64,000 nt of DNA from contig NZ_CP139003.1 in NCBI RefSeq assembly GCF_044597725.1, positions 434,001-498,000 of the forward strand, given 5' to 3'. Position numbers and translations under genes: made by a program. Below are positions 45,696 to 53,853 of the stretch, in pieces; the first letter of the stretch is position 1, and each line of letters begins with the position of its first letter. The notes below the pieces were generated by a model. That model had not been told where the DNA came from. It saw only the letters and a program-made list of their open reading frames with translations, and did no database searches. The stretch is from Bermanella sp044597725. Its GTDB lineage: Bacteria; Pseudomonadota; Gammaproteobacteria; Pseudomonadales; Oceanobacteraceae.

Positions 45696-46904
45696 TCATT
45701 TAAATTTTTTATTTCCACTTTCGGGGAAAGGTTTCGTAGTATATTGTTTCGACGCACCTCGGCCAACGGTTTTCATAATCGTATCTTTCAGGTTAGGCAT
45801 TCGTTTATGAGTTGTTGATTGTTGTAAGTAATCACGAATACCGTCGGCGGTTTTGTCTATAATGGCATTAGCATCAATATAATAAGGCTCGGCCAGTTTT
45901 AATAATCTTTGTCGGTCGGCCGGTTCTTTTGTCCCCCCCAATTTGAGTGCCAATCGATTATCCAGAGTTGGATAGATCATGGTATTGGTTACATCATATA
46001 ACGGAGACAATTCAGGTGTTGGGTTTACACTGTCGTATAATAATGAAAAATTCTTTAAGTGCGCATCACCATTTCCTATTAGGCAATTGAAAACAATGTA
46101 ACTATAGATTTTATTCAGTTGCTCCTCTGCATTAGTGGCGACACTTACAAGCTTTAAAACCGACTCATATGACCCCACATACTTCTCTCGATCAAGTAAC
46201 GTGGTGAAATCTTCAACCGCTAGCTTGGTTCCATCTGATTTTACATCGAAGCGATCAATGACAAATCGCTCACCGTCTTCGGACAACCAAACATCTGGGA
46301 CATCTAAGCCCATGGCTTGGGCTGCTTTCATACATACGTATTCATTTATTGGAAGGTGTGTGTATTCAGAGTCATAACTTTTTACAATAAAGCGCTGCTG
46401 AATGTAAGGCCCATGATCCAGCTCAAGCAGTACTTTGGGCTGCACGCCTGATGCAATACCATTGAGATAGTATTTTTCCAAAAGCGAAGCAAATAGATTC
46501 TCTTTTCCCGACCAATGCAGGACTTCATCAAGTGACATTCGCTCAGAATGAATAATGGGCATGTCTGGTGAAACATACCCTAGGTTACCTATTCCTTTAT
46601 CTCCCTGTAGAGCGAGAAAATACATATCGTTAACATCAGCATAACGTTCAAGCTTCTCATGGATAAAACGCCTCACATAGCCCTCAGGCAAATGTTGAGT
46701 AAAAACTCGATGCACCGCACCGCTGTTGTACTGTGTTTGCTTCTTTCTATCCATTCTTAGAGAAACATTATGTGTGGCATCCTCTAGATAGGTGAACTGA
46801 AAGTGACCAATATGATTAAGCACACCAACAGGCTCGTTAAACGCTGTAACACCTAGTTCTCGGATTTTTTCTGGAAGCGTATCAATCACCTTCGGGTTCC
46901 TCAA
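45696..46904 (-). CDS. hipA: HipA-like serine/threonine kinase toxin
   Basis: 402 residues. N-subdomain 1 begins near residue 22 (VGVLNHIGHFQFTYL); the activation-loop motif is ASGVQPKVLL (near 155); the kinase core has WLSEDGERFVIDRFDV, the catalytic GNGDAHLKNFSLLYD and the metal-site SPLYDVTNT. HipA toxins phosphorylate glutamyl-tRNA synthetase in E. coli and cause growth arrest. All key motifs are intact, so it is likely functional. It overlaps hipB by 23 bases and the start depends on hipB translation. Confidence 0.92.
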   Translation of the reverse strand: MRNPKVIDTLPEKIRELGVTAFNEPVGVLNHIGHFQFTYLEDATHNVSLRMDRKKQTQYNSGAVHRVFTQHLPEGYVRRFIHEKLERYADVNDMYFLALQGDKGIGNLGYVSPDMPIIHSERMSLDEVLHWSGKENLFASLLEKYYLNGIASGVQPKVLLELDHGPYIQQRFIVKSYDSEYTHLPINEYVCMKAAQAMGLDVPDVWLSEDGERFVIDRFDVKSDGTKLAVEDFTTLLDREKYVGSYESVLKLVSVATNAEEQLNKIYSYIVFNCLIGNGDAHLKNFSLLYDSVNPTPELSPLYDVTNTMIYPTLDNRLALKLGGTKEPADRQRLLKLAEPYYIDANAIIDKTADGIRDYLQQSTTHKRMPNLKDTIMKTVGRGASKQYTTKPFPESGNKKFK

Positions 46905-47220
46905 ACATGCTGTTATCTCCCACTTGAGGTAGTCCTGTCTGGATGGGCTGGGCGGTTAATGTAAGCTTAAGGTAATCGACATATTTGATAACGGGTTTTA
47001 GGCTGCCTGTATGATTACCGTTCTCAATCTTAGATATTATGGATCTGTTTATATCAAGGGTATTCGCAATATCGGTTTGCGAAAGCTTTCGGCGCTTCCG
47101 CTCTTGGCTTAAGGTATCACCAATAATCGCTAACCAATGGGGTTCTTTCCGCCTTTCTTTGGAGGCGGGGTTAGAGCGCGACGTGGTGTTGAATTTTGCT
47201 TCCCATTCAGTCTTCTTCAT
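46882..47220 (-). CDS. hipB: HipB-like antitoxin, Xre-family regulator
   Basis: 112 residues. An XRE helix-turn-helix spans about 38-90 (LSQERKRRKLSQTDIANTLDINRSIISKIENG). The first ~33 residues are a basic, probably disordered extension not seen in E. coli HipB (88 residues). It should bind HipA and repress its own promoter. Two inverted repeats lie just upstream of its start. Confidence 0.9.
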   Translation of the reverse strand: MKKTEWEAKFNTTSRSNPASKERRKEPHWLAIIGDTLSQERKRRKLSQTDIANTLDINRSIISKIENGNHTGSLKPVIKYVDYLKLTLTAQPIQTGLPQVGDNSMFEEPEGD

Positions 47221-47230
47221 TATGCTTTGT

Positions 47231-47248
47231 TGTTACCATATAGTAACA
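47231..47248 (+). promoter_or_regulatory. Proximal inverted repeat, candidate HipB operator
   Basis: TGTTAC-N6-GTAACA, perfect 6-bp arms, 10 bases upstream of the hipB ATG. HipB-type regulators bind such palindromes in their own promoter; the half-site differs from that of E. coli. Confidence 0.65.
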
Positions 47249-47272
47249 GTTTCTCATTTTAAAATGATATGT

Positions 47273-47287
47273 TGTTATATAATAACA
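47273..47287 (+). promoter_or_regulatory. Distal inverted repeat, candidate HipB operator
   Basis: TGTTAT-N3-ATAACA, sharing the TGTTA/TAACA half-site with the proximal repeat; centres are about 40 bases apart, near four helical turns, so two dimers could bind one face of the DNA. Confidence 0.5.
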
Positions 47288-47447
47288 TAAGTAGGAGATT
47301 ACGCTAGGAATGTGTCTATATAGATACATTTATTCGTAGTGGAGTACCTACCAATGCACAAAACTCAGAGTTACAGCCTTAAGGCTTCCTCTTTAAGTGC
47401 ATGATGGACTAAGTCAGGTTCGTGCATATTAAAAATGCTAGACAACA

Positions 47448-47482
47448 AAAAACAGCTTATTCGATTAAAATAAGCTGTTTTT
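47448..47482. terminator. Terminator of the hemCDXY operon
   Basis: 14-bp perfect stem AAAAACAGCTTATT/AATAAGCTGTTTTT with a 7-base loop, T-rich on both sides, 20 bases beyond the hemY stop. It works in either orientation, so it also shields the hem operon from reads from hipBA side. Confidence 0.88.
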
Positions 47483-47483
47483 A

Positions 47484-47774
47484 CTTTTAAACGAATTTTT
47501 CATCACATCGGAAGCTTTTCAGGCAAAGGCAACTCCGGCAACTCCAACCCTAACCCCTGCTTTAACATAGAAACCGCTTTATCGGTTTGCCCATTGGCTA
47601 AATACAAGCGGCTAAGTTCGCTTCGGGTTTCTGCGCGGTTAAGCTGGCTTAAGCTAGCTTCAAAGTATTCTTGCGCTTCGGTGAACAAGGTATTCATTAA
47701 GCAAATTCGACCTAGGGTCAATAATAAGTCGGCATCGTTGGGGCGCTCTTTTACTTGGTCTCGGGCAAATAAAA
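47484..47774 (+). repeat. Direct repeat copy B (3' end of intact hemY)
   Basis: Right member of the direct repeat pair with 45375-45652. It belongs to the functional hemY gene and its downstream CTTTTAAACGA spacer. Confidence 0.88.
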
Positions 47775-48738
47775 GCTGTTTGCGAATATCTTTGCCTTTT
47801 ACCCAGCCATAAAGTTTGACTAATGGCCCATCAAAGTGAGTGGGTAATAGTTTACGCAATTCTGATTCTGCTTCGTGCTCGGCACCAATTTGTTTTAAGT
47901 GCTCAATAAACTCATAAGCAATGGTAGAAAATTCAGCTTGTTTAACGGTTCGTGCCGGTATGCCCTGCCAAACTTTTAATAATACTTTGGGGTCGCGGCT
48001 GCCTGCGGTGCGTGCCCGTATCATGCTGCGAATGAGTTTTTCATAGGCTTGCAGTTCAAGTTGAATAAACTTTTTGGTGGGCAGCAGTTTATGTTTATTC
48101 AGTTGAGGCAATACATCCAATACCGCTTGCCAGTCATCTAATGCGGTATAGGTTTTAAGTAGCATTTTGTTAACAAATTGATGCTTTGGAAACTGTTTTT
48201 TAAGGCGTAAACAGGTGGCCAGCGCTTGTTCAAACTGCTCCCGTTCTATTTGTAATTGTGCGTGCTGTAAACCTACGGCTAACTCGGCCCCTTTTGTGCT
48301 TTTTGCGGCTTGGGCAATGAGTTCATCACTGTATTGATAATCGCCGCGGTATTGTGCAGCGCGCGCAGCGGCCAAATAATTAATGATTTGGCCATTGCCT
48401 TTAGCGCCCGAAAGCAATTGCTTTTCGGCTTGGTTCCAGTTGCCTTCGGCTAAGGCAATTAAGCCTTTTACGGTTTTGGCAACGGCGGCGTTAATGCCAC
48501 GTTGTTGCTTCCAACGGTTAATAGCAGATGGGGTTTGCAGAATATTGGTAACAAGGTGAACAGCGCCATAAACCAATAATACAAATGAGGTGAGCGCAAT
48601 AATGAAAACCCATAAACTGGTTTCAATTACCCATTGGTTAAAACTAATTAATACATAGCCGCTGCCTTGCAGCATGTAATGCCCAAGAATACTTCCAACT
48701 AATAATAAAACCAGAAGGCCAAGCAGTGTGCGCTTCAT
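47503..48738 (-). CDS. hemY: HemY, heme-biosynthesis-associated TPR membrane protein
   Basis: 411 residues. Two N-terminal membrane helices (about 4-25 and 38-62) are followed by a helical TPR-like cytoplasmic/periplasmic domain (NWNQAEKQLLSGAK, ANGQTDKAVSMLKQGL). This is the gammaproteobacterial HemY, not protoporphyrinogen oxidase. It overlaps hemX by 1 base and closes the operon. The 3' end is duplicated at 45375-45652. Confidence 0.92.
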   Translation of the reverse strand: MKRTLLGLLVLLLVGSILGHYMLQGSGYVLISFNQWVIETSLWVFIIALTSFVLLVYGAVHLVTNILQTPSAINRWKQQRGINAAVAKTVKGLIALAEGNWNQAEKQLLSGAKGNGQIINYLAAARAAQYRGDYQYSDELIAQAAKSTKGAELAVGLQHAQLQIEREQFEQALATCLRLKKQFPKHQFVNKMLLKTYTALDDWQAVLDVLPQLNKHKLLPTKKFIQLELQAYEKLIRSMIRARTAGSRDPKVLLKVWQGIPARTVKQAEFSTIAYEFIEHLKQIGAEHEAESELRKLLPTHFDGPLVKLYGWVKGKDIRKQLLFARDQVKERPNDADLLLTLGRICLMNTLFTEAQEYFEASLSQLNRAETRSELSRLYLANGQTDKAVSMLKQGLGLELPELPLPEKLPM

Positions 48739-49826
48739 TAAGCCGACTCCTCTGCCTGTGTTTCTTCCTCAGTCGGCTCTTTTGCAGGTTCGGGTAAATA
48801 GGTACGGTCTTGCAAAATTTGTCTTAGGCTAATGAGGGCGCGGCTTACATCCGGTAAATTTAAACTTACATCATAATTTTTTAAGTCTTGTAGGGTATTT
48901 AAAAACTGAGCGGTGTTTTGATGGCGCACATGCTCATCTACCCAACTAGAGGCGTTTTCAAGACTGGTTTGGTACAGAGTATTGTCGCGTTTAACCAATG
49001 CCCATTGTGCTTGTTGCAACATTAGGTTTAACGAGTGCGCCAATAACTGACGTTGTTGTTGGGTAAGTGGAGCATCAAACAGCGTATCTTTATGACGCAC
49101 CTGCACTAAACCATACAAGGTTTGCCATAGGCTTTTTTCGGTTTGTGTTTCTGTTGGGTCTAGGTTGTCTTGTTTGCTGGCGTTATTGTTTTGCTGGGCA
49201 AATTCTGTGGGCGGGTTAACCGTGTCTGGAATGTTGTTCTTTAAGGCTTGCAGTTTGACATATAGGCCATCTACATCCAGTTGGTTGCGTTTGCCTAAAT
49301 TGAACATGGCATCGGCAATGTGTTCGCGCACAACCATTAACGCGGGGTCATCTAGCTGGGCGAGTATCTCGTCCGCTGCTTGAAAGAGGCCTCGAGCCGC
49401 TTGCGGTTCGTGCTGAAGTTGTACCCGTTGATTGGCTAGGCGCAATAAGTATTCAACTTCTGCTAGTTTCCAATCGTTTAAACGTGCGCCCGGAATTTTA
49501 TCCACAGTTTGGCGCATAAACGCGAGTTCGGCTTGCATCGATTGCAAGGCTTGCTCACGGGCATCAAGCTTGCTTTGCTGTTGCGCAATATCGTCACGCT
49601 GCTGTTGATATTGTTGGCTTACACCGCTAATGGTTTGCTGTATCTGGGCATTTTGCTGAATTTGCACCTCAAGGCGATACTGAAAATAAGCAACGCTGGC
49701 AATTAATAAGATAGCCAGTAGCCAGATACCGTATCGATTACCCGAACGGGGGGCCGATGATTTGGGTTTTGGTAGTGGCGCATTATCTTTAGGGGTGGTG
49801 TTTTGTTGGCTTATTTGATCACTCAC
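48738..49826 (-). CDS. hemX: HemX, uroporphyrinogen-III C-methyltransferase-like membrane protein
   Basis: 362 residues. A proline-rich cytoplasmic N-terminus, one membrane helix (about 33-52), a coiled coil (about 55-110, QQQRDDIAQQQSKLDAREQAL) and a helical domain with KLAEVEYLLRLANQRVQLQH, the family hallmark. It lacks methyltransferase motifs; its exact role in heme synthesis is unknown. Start overlaps hemD by 8 bases. Confidence 0.92.
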   Translation of the reverse strand: MSDQISQQNTTPKDNAPLPKPKSSAPRSGNRYGIWLLAILLIASVAYFQYRLEVQIQQNAQIQQTISGVSQQYQQQRDDIAQQQSKLDAREQALQSMQAELAFMRQTVDKIPGARLNDWKLAEVEYLLRLANQRVQLQHEPQAARGLFQAADEILAQLDDPALMVVREHIADAMFNLGKRNQLDVDGLYVKLQALKNNIPDTVNPPTEFAQQNNNASKQDNLDPTETQTEKSLWQTLYGLVQVRHKDTLFDAPLTQQQRQLLAHSLNLMLQQAQWALVKRDNTLYQTSLENASSWVDEHVRHQNTAQFLNTLQDLKNYDVSLNLPDVSRALISLRQILQDRTYLPEPAKEPTEEETQAEESA

Positions 49827-50616
49827 CGTTTATTCCTTTGGCACGTAGACTAAGTTCACGCAGACAGCTTAACACGGTAGGCCCATCAATGGGCTGGCAC
49901 ACATGGGTATGAGTAAACCCTAAGGCAATGGCAACCGATTTAATGCGTTCGCTGGGCACTAACAGGGTTAGCGTTTGCCGCAACGGACTTTGCTCTAAGT
50001 TCTGGTCAAACTGCTCAACCATTTCTGCACTGGTAACCAAAGCATAGTGTATTTGCTGCGTCGTGAGTAGAGTATGCAACGCATTAGGCCCTAAATCTAT
50101 GGCCTTGCGTGCATACAGTTCCGCATAATCCACACGTGCTCCGCGTGCTTCTAATGTTTGCTTGATGAGTTCGCGCCCGCCTTGGCCACGTAAGATAATC
50201 ACTTTTTTATCGCGCACATCATGCAAAGCGGGTAACGCTAATAAACCTTCACTGTGATTGCCTTGAGGCAGGGTAACAGAACGCCCATTAGCCTCAAGTA
50301 ACGGGTTTAAGGGTTGGGCGCTGCTGGGGCCAACGGCAAACCAAGCTTGTTGAGCGGGCAGTTGTGGCCAATATTCATCAAGCCATTGCTCAGCTAACTG
50401 TGCTGCATTACTTGATACCGAGATAACAATGTCATACTGGTCAAAGTCGAGAATGCGTTGCTTGAGTTTATGAAACGCTTCGCCGTGATCTTGGGTAAAG
50501 GCTTCAATGCGAATAAGAGGCTGGTTAACAACCTGCCAACCGCCTTGCTCAAGATGAGCCATCATTACCTGCCCCTGTCCTTCGGGGCGGGTCAATAATA
50601 TGCGCTGAGTGCTCAT
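49819..50616 (-). CDS. hemD: Uroporphyrinogen-III synthase
   Basis: 265 residues, two-domain HemD fold: ILLTRPEGQGQVMMAHLEQGGW at the N-terminus, VSVSSNAAQLAEQWL-like segment, IILRGQGGRELIKQTLEARGARV, and LVTSAEMVEQF in the second domain. It cyclises hydroxymethylbilane with D-ring inversion. It starts 1 base after hemC. HemD is poorly conserved in sequence, so operon position is strong support. Confidence 0.94.
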   Translation of the reverse strand: MSTQRILLTRPEGQGQVMMAHLEQGGWQVVNQPLIRIEAFTQDHGEAFHKLKQRILDFDQYDIVISVSSNAAQLAEQWLDEYWPQLPAQQAWFAVGPSSAQPLNPLLEANGRSVTLPQGNHSEGLLALPALHDVRDKKVIILRGQGGRELIKQTLEARGARVDYAELYARKAIDLGPNALHTLLTTQQIHYALVTSAEMVEQFDQNLEQSPLRQTLTLLVPSERIKSVAIALGFTHTHVCQPIDGPTVLSCLRELSLRAKGINGE

Positions 50617-50617
50617 G

Positions 50618-51550
50618 TTACTTCACTTCAAACCCGTAAACTTGAGTTAGGATTTCTCCCGCGCCTTTTTGCAATAAATCTTCAGCGGCAGTAATGCCTA
50701 GTTGCTCAGCCTGATCTTGTGGGCCACGAATTTCCGTGCGAAGAATGCGCGAACCGTCTTCACTGCCCACTAAACCTCGCAGATGAATCTCACCTTGGTC
50801 TAACGTGGCATAACAGGCGATGGGTACTTGGCAACCGCCCTGTAGGCGACGATTCAAGGCACGTTCGGCATATACGCGATAAGCAGTATGTTCATGATGC
50901 AACGGTGCTAATAAGGCATGAGTTGCTGCGTCGTCGGTACGACACTCTATGCCCACAGCGCCTTGCCCGCCAGCAGGTAAGCTGAGTTCGTCACTCATGT
51001 GCTCTGCTACCCGATCTTCAAGCTCAAGACGAACTAAGCCAGCACTGGCAAGAATGATGGCATCAAATTCCCCTGCATCTAACTTACCCAAACGGGTTTG
51101 TACGTTACCGCGCAAGCTCGATACTTTTAGGTCTGGACGTGCAGCCAGTACTTGGCATTGGCGGCGCAAACTAGACGTACCTACGTGGGCTCCTTGGGGT
51201 AAATCGGCAAAACACGAGTAGTGATTACTTACAAATGCATCGGTAGGACGTTCACGCTCACAGATAACCGACAAACCTAAACCTTCTGGAAACTCCATGG
51301 GCACGTCTTTCATACTGTGTACCGCAATATCGGCGCGGCCTTCCAGCATGGCGTTTTCCAATTCTTTAACAAATAGGCCTTTGCCGCCAATTTTAGCCAG
51401 GGGTGTATCTAAAATTTTATCCCCTTGGGTTTTAATGCTCACCAGCTCAACCGTGAGGTCGGGGTTGCGTTTTTCCAGCTCGGCTTTAACGTATTCCGCT
51501 TGCCATAGAGCCAGTTTGCTTGAGCGCGTTGCAATTCGTAGTACAGACAT
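50618..51550 (-). CDS. hemC: Hydroxymethylbilane synthase (porphobilinogen deaminase)
   Basis: 310 residues from the ATG at 51550, giving MSVLRIATRSSKLALWQAEY as in other HemC; the frame is open to 51616. It polymerises four porphobilinogens on a dipyrromethane cofactor bound by the Cys in RLQGGCQVPIA. The active-site Asp lies in VHSMKDVP, and SLRRQCQ is the substrate loop. First gene of hemCDXY, divergent from the enoyl-CoA hydratase gene. Confidence 0.96.
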   Translation of the reverse strand: MSVLRIATRSSKLALWQAEYVKAELEKRNPDLTVELVSIKTQGDKILDTPLAKIGGKGLFVKELENAMLEGRADIAVHSMKDVPMEFPEGLGLSVICERERPTDAFVSNHYSCFADLPQGAHVGTSSLRRQCQVLAARPDLKVSSLRGNVQTRLGKLDAGEFDAIILASAGLVRLELEDRVAEHMSDELSLPAGGQGAVGIECRTDDAATHALLAPLHHEHTAYRVYAERALNRRLQGGCQVPIACYATLDQGEIHLRGLVGSEDGSRILRTEIRGPQDQAEQLGITAAEDLLQKGAGEILTQVYGFEVK

Positions 51551-51664
51551 ATTCATCACACTGAGTAAAATTTCTGGCATGATACGGTACTTTGTAAAAC
51601 CTGTCAGGATCTGCATCAGTTTAAGCGCCGATTCAACCTTAACCTCATGACATAGGATTCACTC

Positions 51665-52423
51665 ATGATTACCGCATCTGTTGAAAACCGTATCCTTACT
51701 ATTAGCTTTGATCGAGCCGATAAAAAAAACGCCATTACCAACGAAATGTACCTAGCGGCCGAGCAAGCCTTGTTAGACAGCGTCGATAATACCGATGTAC
51801 GCGTTGTTTTATTTAAAGGCGAAGGGGGCAACTTCACCAGTGGTAACGACCTAGTAGATTTTATCAAAAACCCGCCGGCGGGAGATGAGCCCCCTGTATT
51901 AAAGTTTTTGCTGGCCCTAGCGCGTTATCCTAAACCAGTGGTTGCCGCGGTTACAGGTTTAGCCGTGGGCATTGGTACCACTATGCTGGCCCATTGCGAT
52001 TATGTGGTGGTTGCTGAAGATGCCCGCTTTAAACTGCCATTTGTCGATTTAGGCGTTTGCCCTGAGGGCGGTTCTAGCTTGTTGTTTCCCAACATGATGG
52101 GCCACAGCAAAGCAGCGGAATTATTAATTCTGGCCGAGATGTTTGGTTCCAGTAAGGCAGAGAAAGCCGGTTTATTGAACGAAGTTGTGGCGCAAGAAGA
52201 AGTACTACCTCTGGCACAAAATGTCGCGGCTAAGTTGGCGGCAAAAGCACCTAACGCGGTACGTACCACGAAAGCCATGCTTAAGAAGCAGTATTTGTCA
52301 GAACTTGAAGCGCGTATTACCGAGGAAATTCATGGCTTTAGTACTTTATTAAATGGCCCTGAGGCAAAAGAAGCGCTAACGGCGTTCATGGAAAAGCGTC
52401 AGCCTGACTTTACTAAGTTCTAA
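51665..52423 (+). CDS. Enoyl-CoA hydratase/isomerase family protein
   Basis: 252 residues, crotonase fold. The oxyanion-hole segments are GGNFTSGNDLVDF and VAAVTGLAVGIGTTMLAHCDYVV; PFVDLGVCPEGGSSLLFPNMMG follows, where the second catalytic Glu of true hydratases sits (here E in CPEGG). Likely a fatty-acid or branched-chain enoyl-CoA hydratase/isomerase; exact substrate cannot be assigned. Stand-alone. Confidence 0.88.
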   Translation: MITASVENRILTISFDRADKKNAITNEMYLAAEQALLDSVDNTDVRVVLFKGEGGNFTSGNDLVDFIKNPPAGDEPPVLKFLLALARYPKPVVAAVTGLAVGIGTTMLAHCDYVVVAEDARFKLPFVDLGVCPEGGSSLLFPNMMGHSKAAELLILAEMFGSSKAEKAGLLNEVVAQEEVLPLAQNVAAKLAAKAPNAVRTTKAMLKKQYLSELEARITEEIHGFSTLLNGPEAKEALTAFMEKRQPDFTKF

Positions 52424-52463
52424 GAAATAGCGTGTTTGTGAATATTTATTCTATGCACAAAAT

Positions 52464-52498
52464 CTGTGGATAAGTATTGGGATATCTTTGGGACACAT
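52464..52498 (+). repeat. Direct repeat copy 1 with a DnaA box
   Basis: A 35-base unit beginning with TGTGGATAA (52465-52473, exact reverse complement of the DnaA box TTATCCACA), then TGGGATA and TTTGGGACA-N-ATG. 28 of 35 positions agree with copy 2. Confidence 0.7.
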
Positions 52499-52599
52499 GG
52501 CGCTAACCCATGTATCCCTAGATACGGTTATAAATTGTTTAAAAAACAGCAAGTTATAAACGGTTGATGACCGGGTATCAGGGAAGTTACTAACAAAAC

Positions 52600-52635
52600 C
52601 TGTGGATAAAACGTGGGATAAGTTTGGGACAGATG
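52600..52635 (+). repeat. Direct repeat copy 2 with a DnaA box
   Basis: Second copy, 136 bases downstream, no gaps in alignment to copy 1; perfect TGTGGATAA at 52601-52609. No gene lies in the 264-base interval 52424-52687, whose other notable element is an ACATGG/CCATGT hairpin near 52495-52512. Confidence 0.7.
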
Positions 52636-52687
52636 TCGCCAGCGAGTGCCTGACAGTAGGAGTGGTTAAATTGGTTAAAAAAGCTTC

Positions 52688-53053
52688 ATGATTTACGGAT
52701 TAATTATTCTGTTGAGTTTTTTATTGATGGGTGAGTTTATTGCTCAGCTATTGGCGTGGCCGGTACCTGGCTCGGTATTGGGTATGCTGTTGTTGTTTGT
52801 TGTGTTGGTCATTAAGGGCGGTATTAGCGAACCCCTCAAGCAAAGCAGTAATGGGTTACTGCCCTATTTGCCTTTGTTCATTGTTCCTGCGTCCGTAGGC
52901 ATTGTTAATTACATGGATATCTTGCAGCAAGATGGTTTGGTAATGGCGCTGGCGATGTTTGTTAGTTTGCTGGTGGGTATTCCCGTGGCTGGTTTAATCG
53001 TTCAGGGGATGATTAAACGCAGCAAGCATGGTCAAGAAGGTAAACAAAAATGA
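52688..53053 (+). CDS. lrgA: CidA/LrgA family membrane protein
   Basis: 121 residues, four predicted membrane helices, holin-like. Conserved WPVPGSVLGMLLLF and LFIVPASVGIVNY. Known in Staphylococcus to modulate murein hydrolase activity; in other bacteria linked to pyruvate/metabolite transport. It overlaps lrgB by 4 bases. Confidence 0.92.
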   Translation: MIYGLIILLSFLLMGEFIAQLLAWPVPGSVLGMLLLFVVLVIKGGISEPLKQSSNGLLPYLPLFIVPASVGIVNYMDILQQDGLVMALAMFVSLLVGIPVAGLIVQGMIKRSKHGQEGKQK

Positions 53054-53760
53054 CTCTCCATTGGCAAGATGCATGGCAAGCGGTATGGAACAGCCCATAT
53101 TTAGGGTTATTTGCCACCTTAATGAGTTTTCAGTTGGGCTTGTGGATATTTAAGCTCAGCCGCCAACATCCGTTTATGCATCCGGTACTCATCAGTGTGC
53201 TTAGCCTGTGTGCCTTGGTGTATTTGAGTGACCTCAGTTTTGAGCGTTACATGGAAAGCGCGCAAATGATTAGCTTTTTTCTGGGCCCTGTCATTGTCGC
53301 TTTGGCTATTCCCCTGTATCAAAATTTAGCGCCGTTAAAGCGTTATTGGTTGCCCTTCATTTTGGCCAATCTTTTTGGCGGCGCCATTACCATTGGTGTG
53401 GCCGTAGCTATTGTCTATTTTATGGGTGGCTCAGATGTGACCTTGGCATCCATGTGGACAAAATCCATCACCACGGCATTTGCCTTGCAAATCGCACCGC
53501 AAATTGGCGGTTTAGGAGCGCTGGCAGCGGCTATTATTATGTTCACGGGTATTATGGGAGCAGTACTGGCTCCTGCATTGTTTCGCATGTTTGGCATCAC
53601 AAATGGTCCAGCTCAGGGCTGTGCTTTGGGTATTTGCGCCCATGCGGTGGGCACGGCTAAAGCCCTAGAATATGGTAGCGAACAAGGGGCGTTTGCAGCC
53701 CTAAGTATGAGTATCATGGGCATATTATGTGCGTTGCTTTTGCCGTTTTTGCTAGCCTAG
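53050..53760 (+). CDS. lrgB: LrgB/CidB family membrane protein
   Basis: 236 residues, about seven membrane helices, with the family segments FFLGPVIVALAIPLYQN, TTAFALQIAPQIGG and CAHAVGTAKALE. It forms a two-gene unit with lrgA. No LytTR or LysR regulator gene lies next to it. Confidence 0.93.
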   Translation: MTLHWQDAWQAVWNSPYLGLFATLMSFQLGLWIFKLSRQHPFMHPVLISVLSLCALVYLSDLSFERYMESAQMISFFLGPVIVALAIPLYQNLAPLKRYWLPFILANLFGGAITIGVAVAIVYFMGGSDVTLASMWTKSITTAFALQIAPQIGGLGALAAAIIMFTGIMGAVLAPALFRMFGITNGPAQGCALGICAHAVGTAKALEYGSEQGAFAALSMSIMGILCALLLPFLLA

Positions 53761-53853
53761 TCACGCTTTGTGAGATGGCCGAGGTAAACCCTAGAGAAAC
53801 CTTGGTTTAGGACTATACTGAGCTCATATACTTTTCCTAGCCAAGGATGGTCC

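Noticed and set aside
45558..45818. 86-codon plus-strand open frame
   Set aside because: Antisense to the hemY fragment and the hipA 3' end; the same frame exists opposite the intact hemY (47594-47812), so it is a shadow of that coding sequence.
45375..47774. Insertion-sequence or integrase-mediated element around hipBA
   Set aside because: No transposase, integrase, terminal inverted repeats or tRNA target was found; only the hemY direct repeats are seen, so the mechanism remains open.
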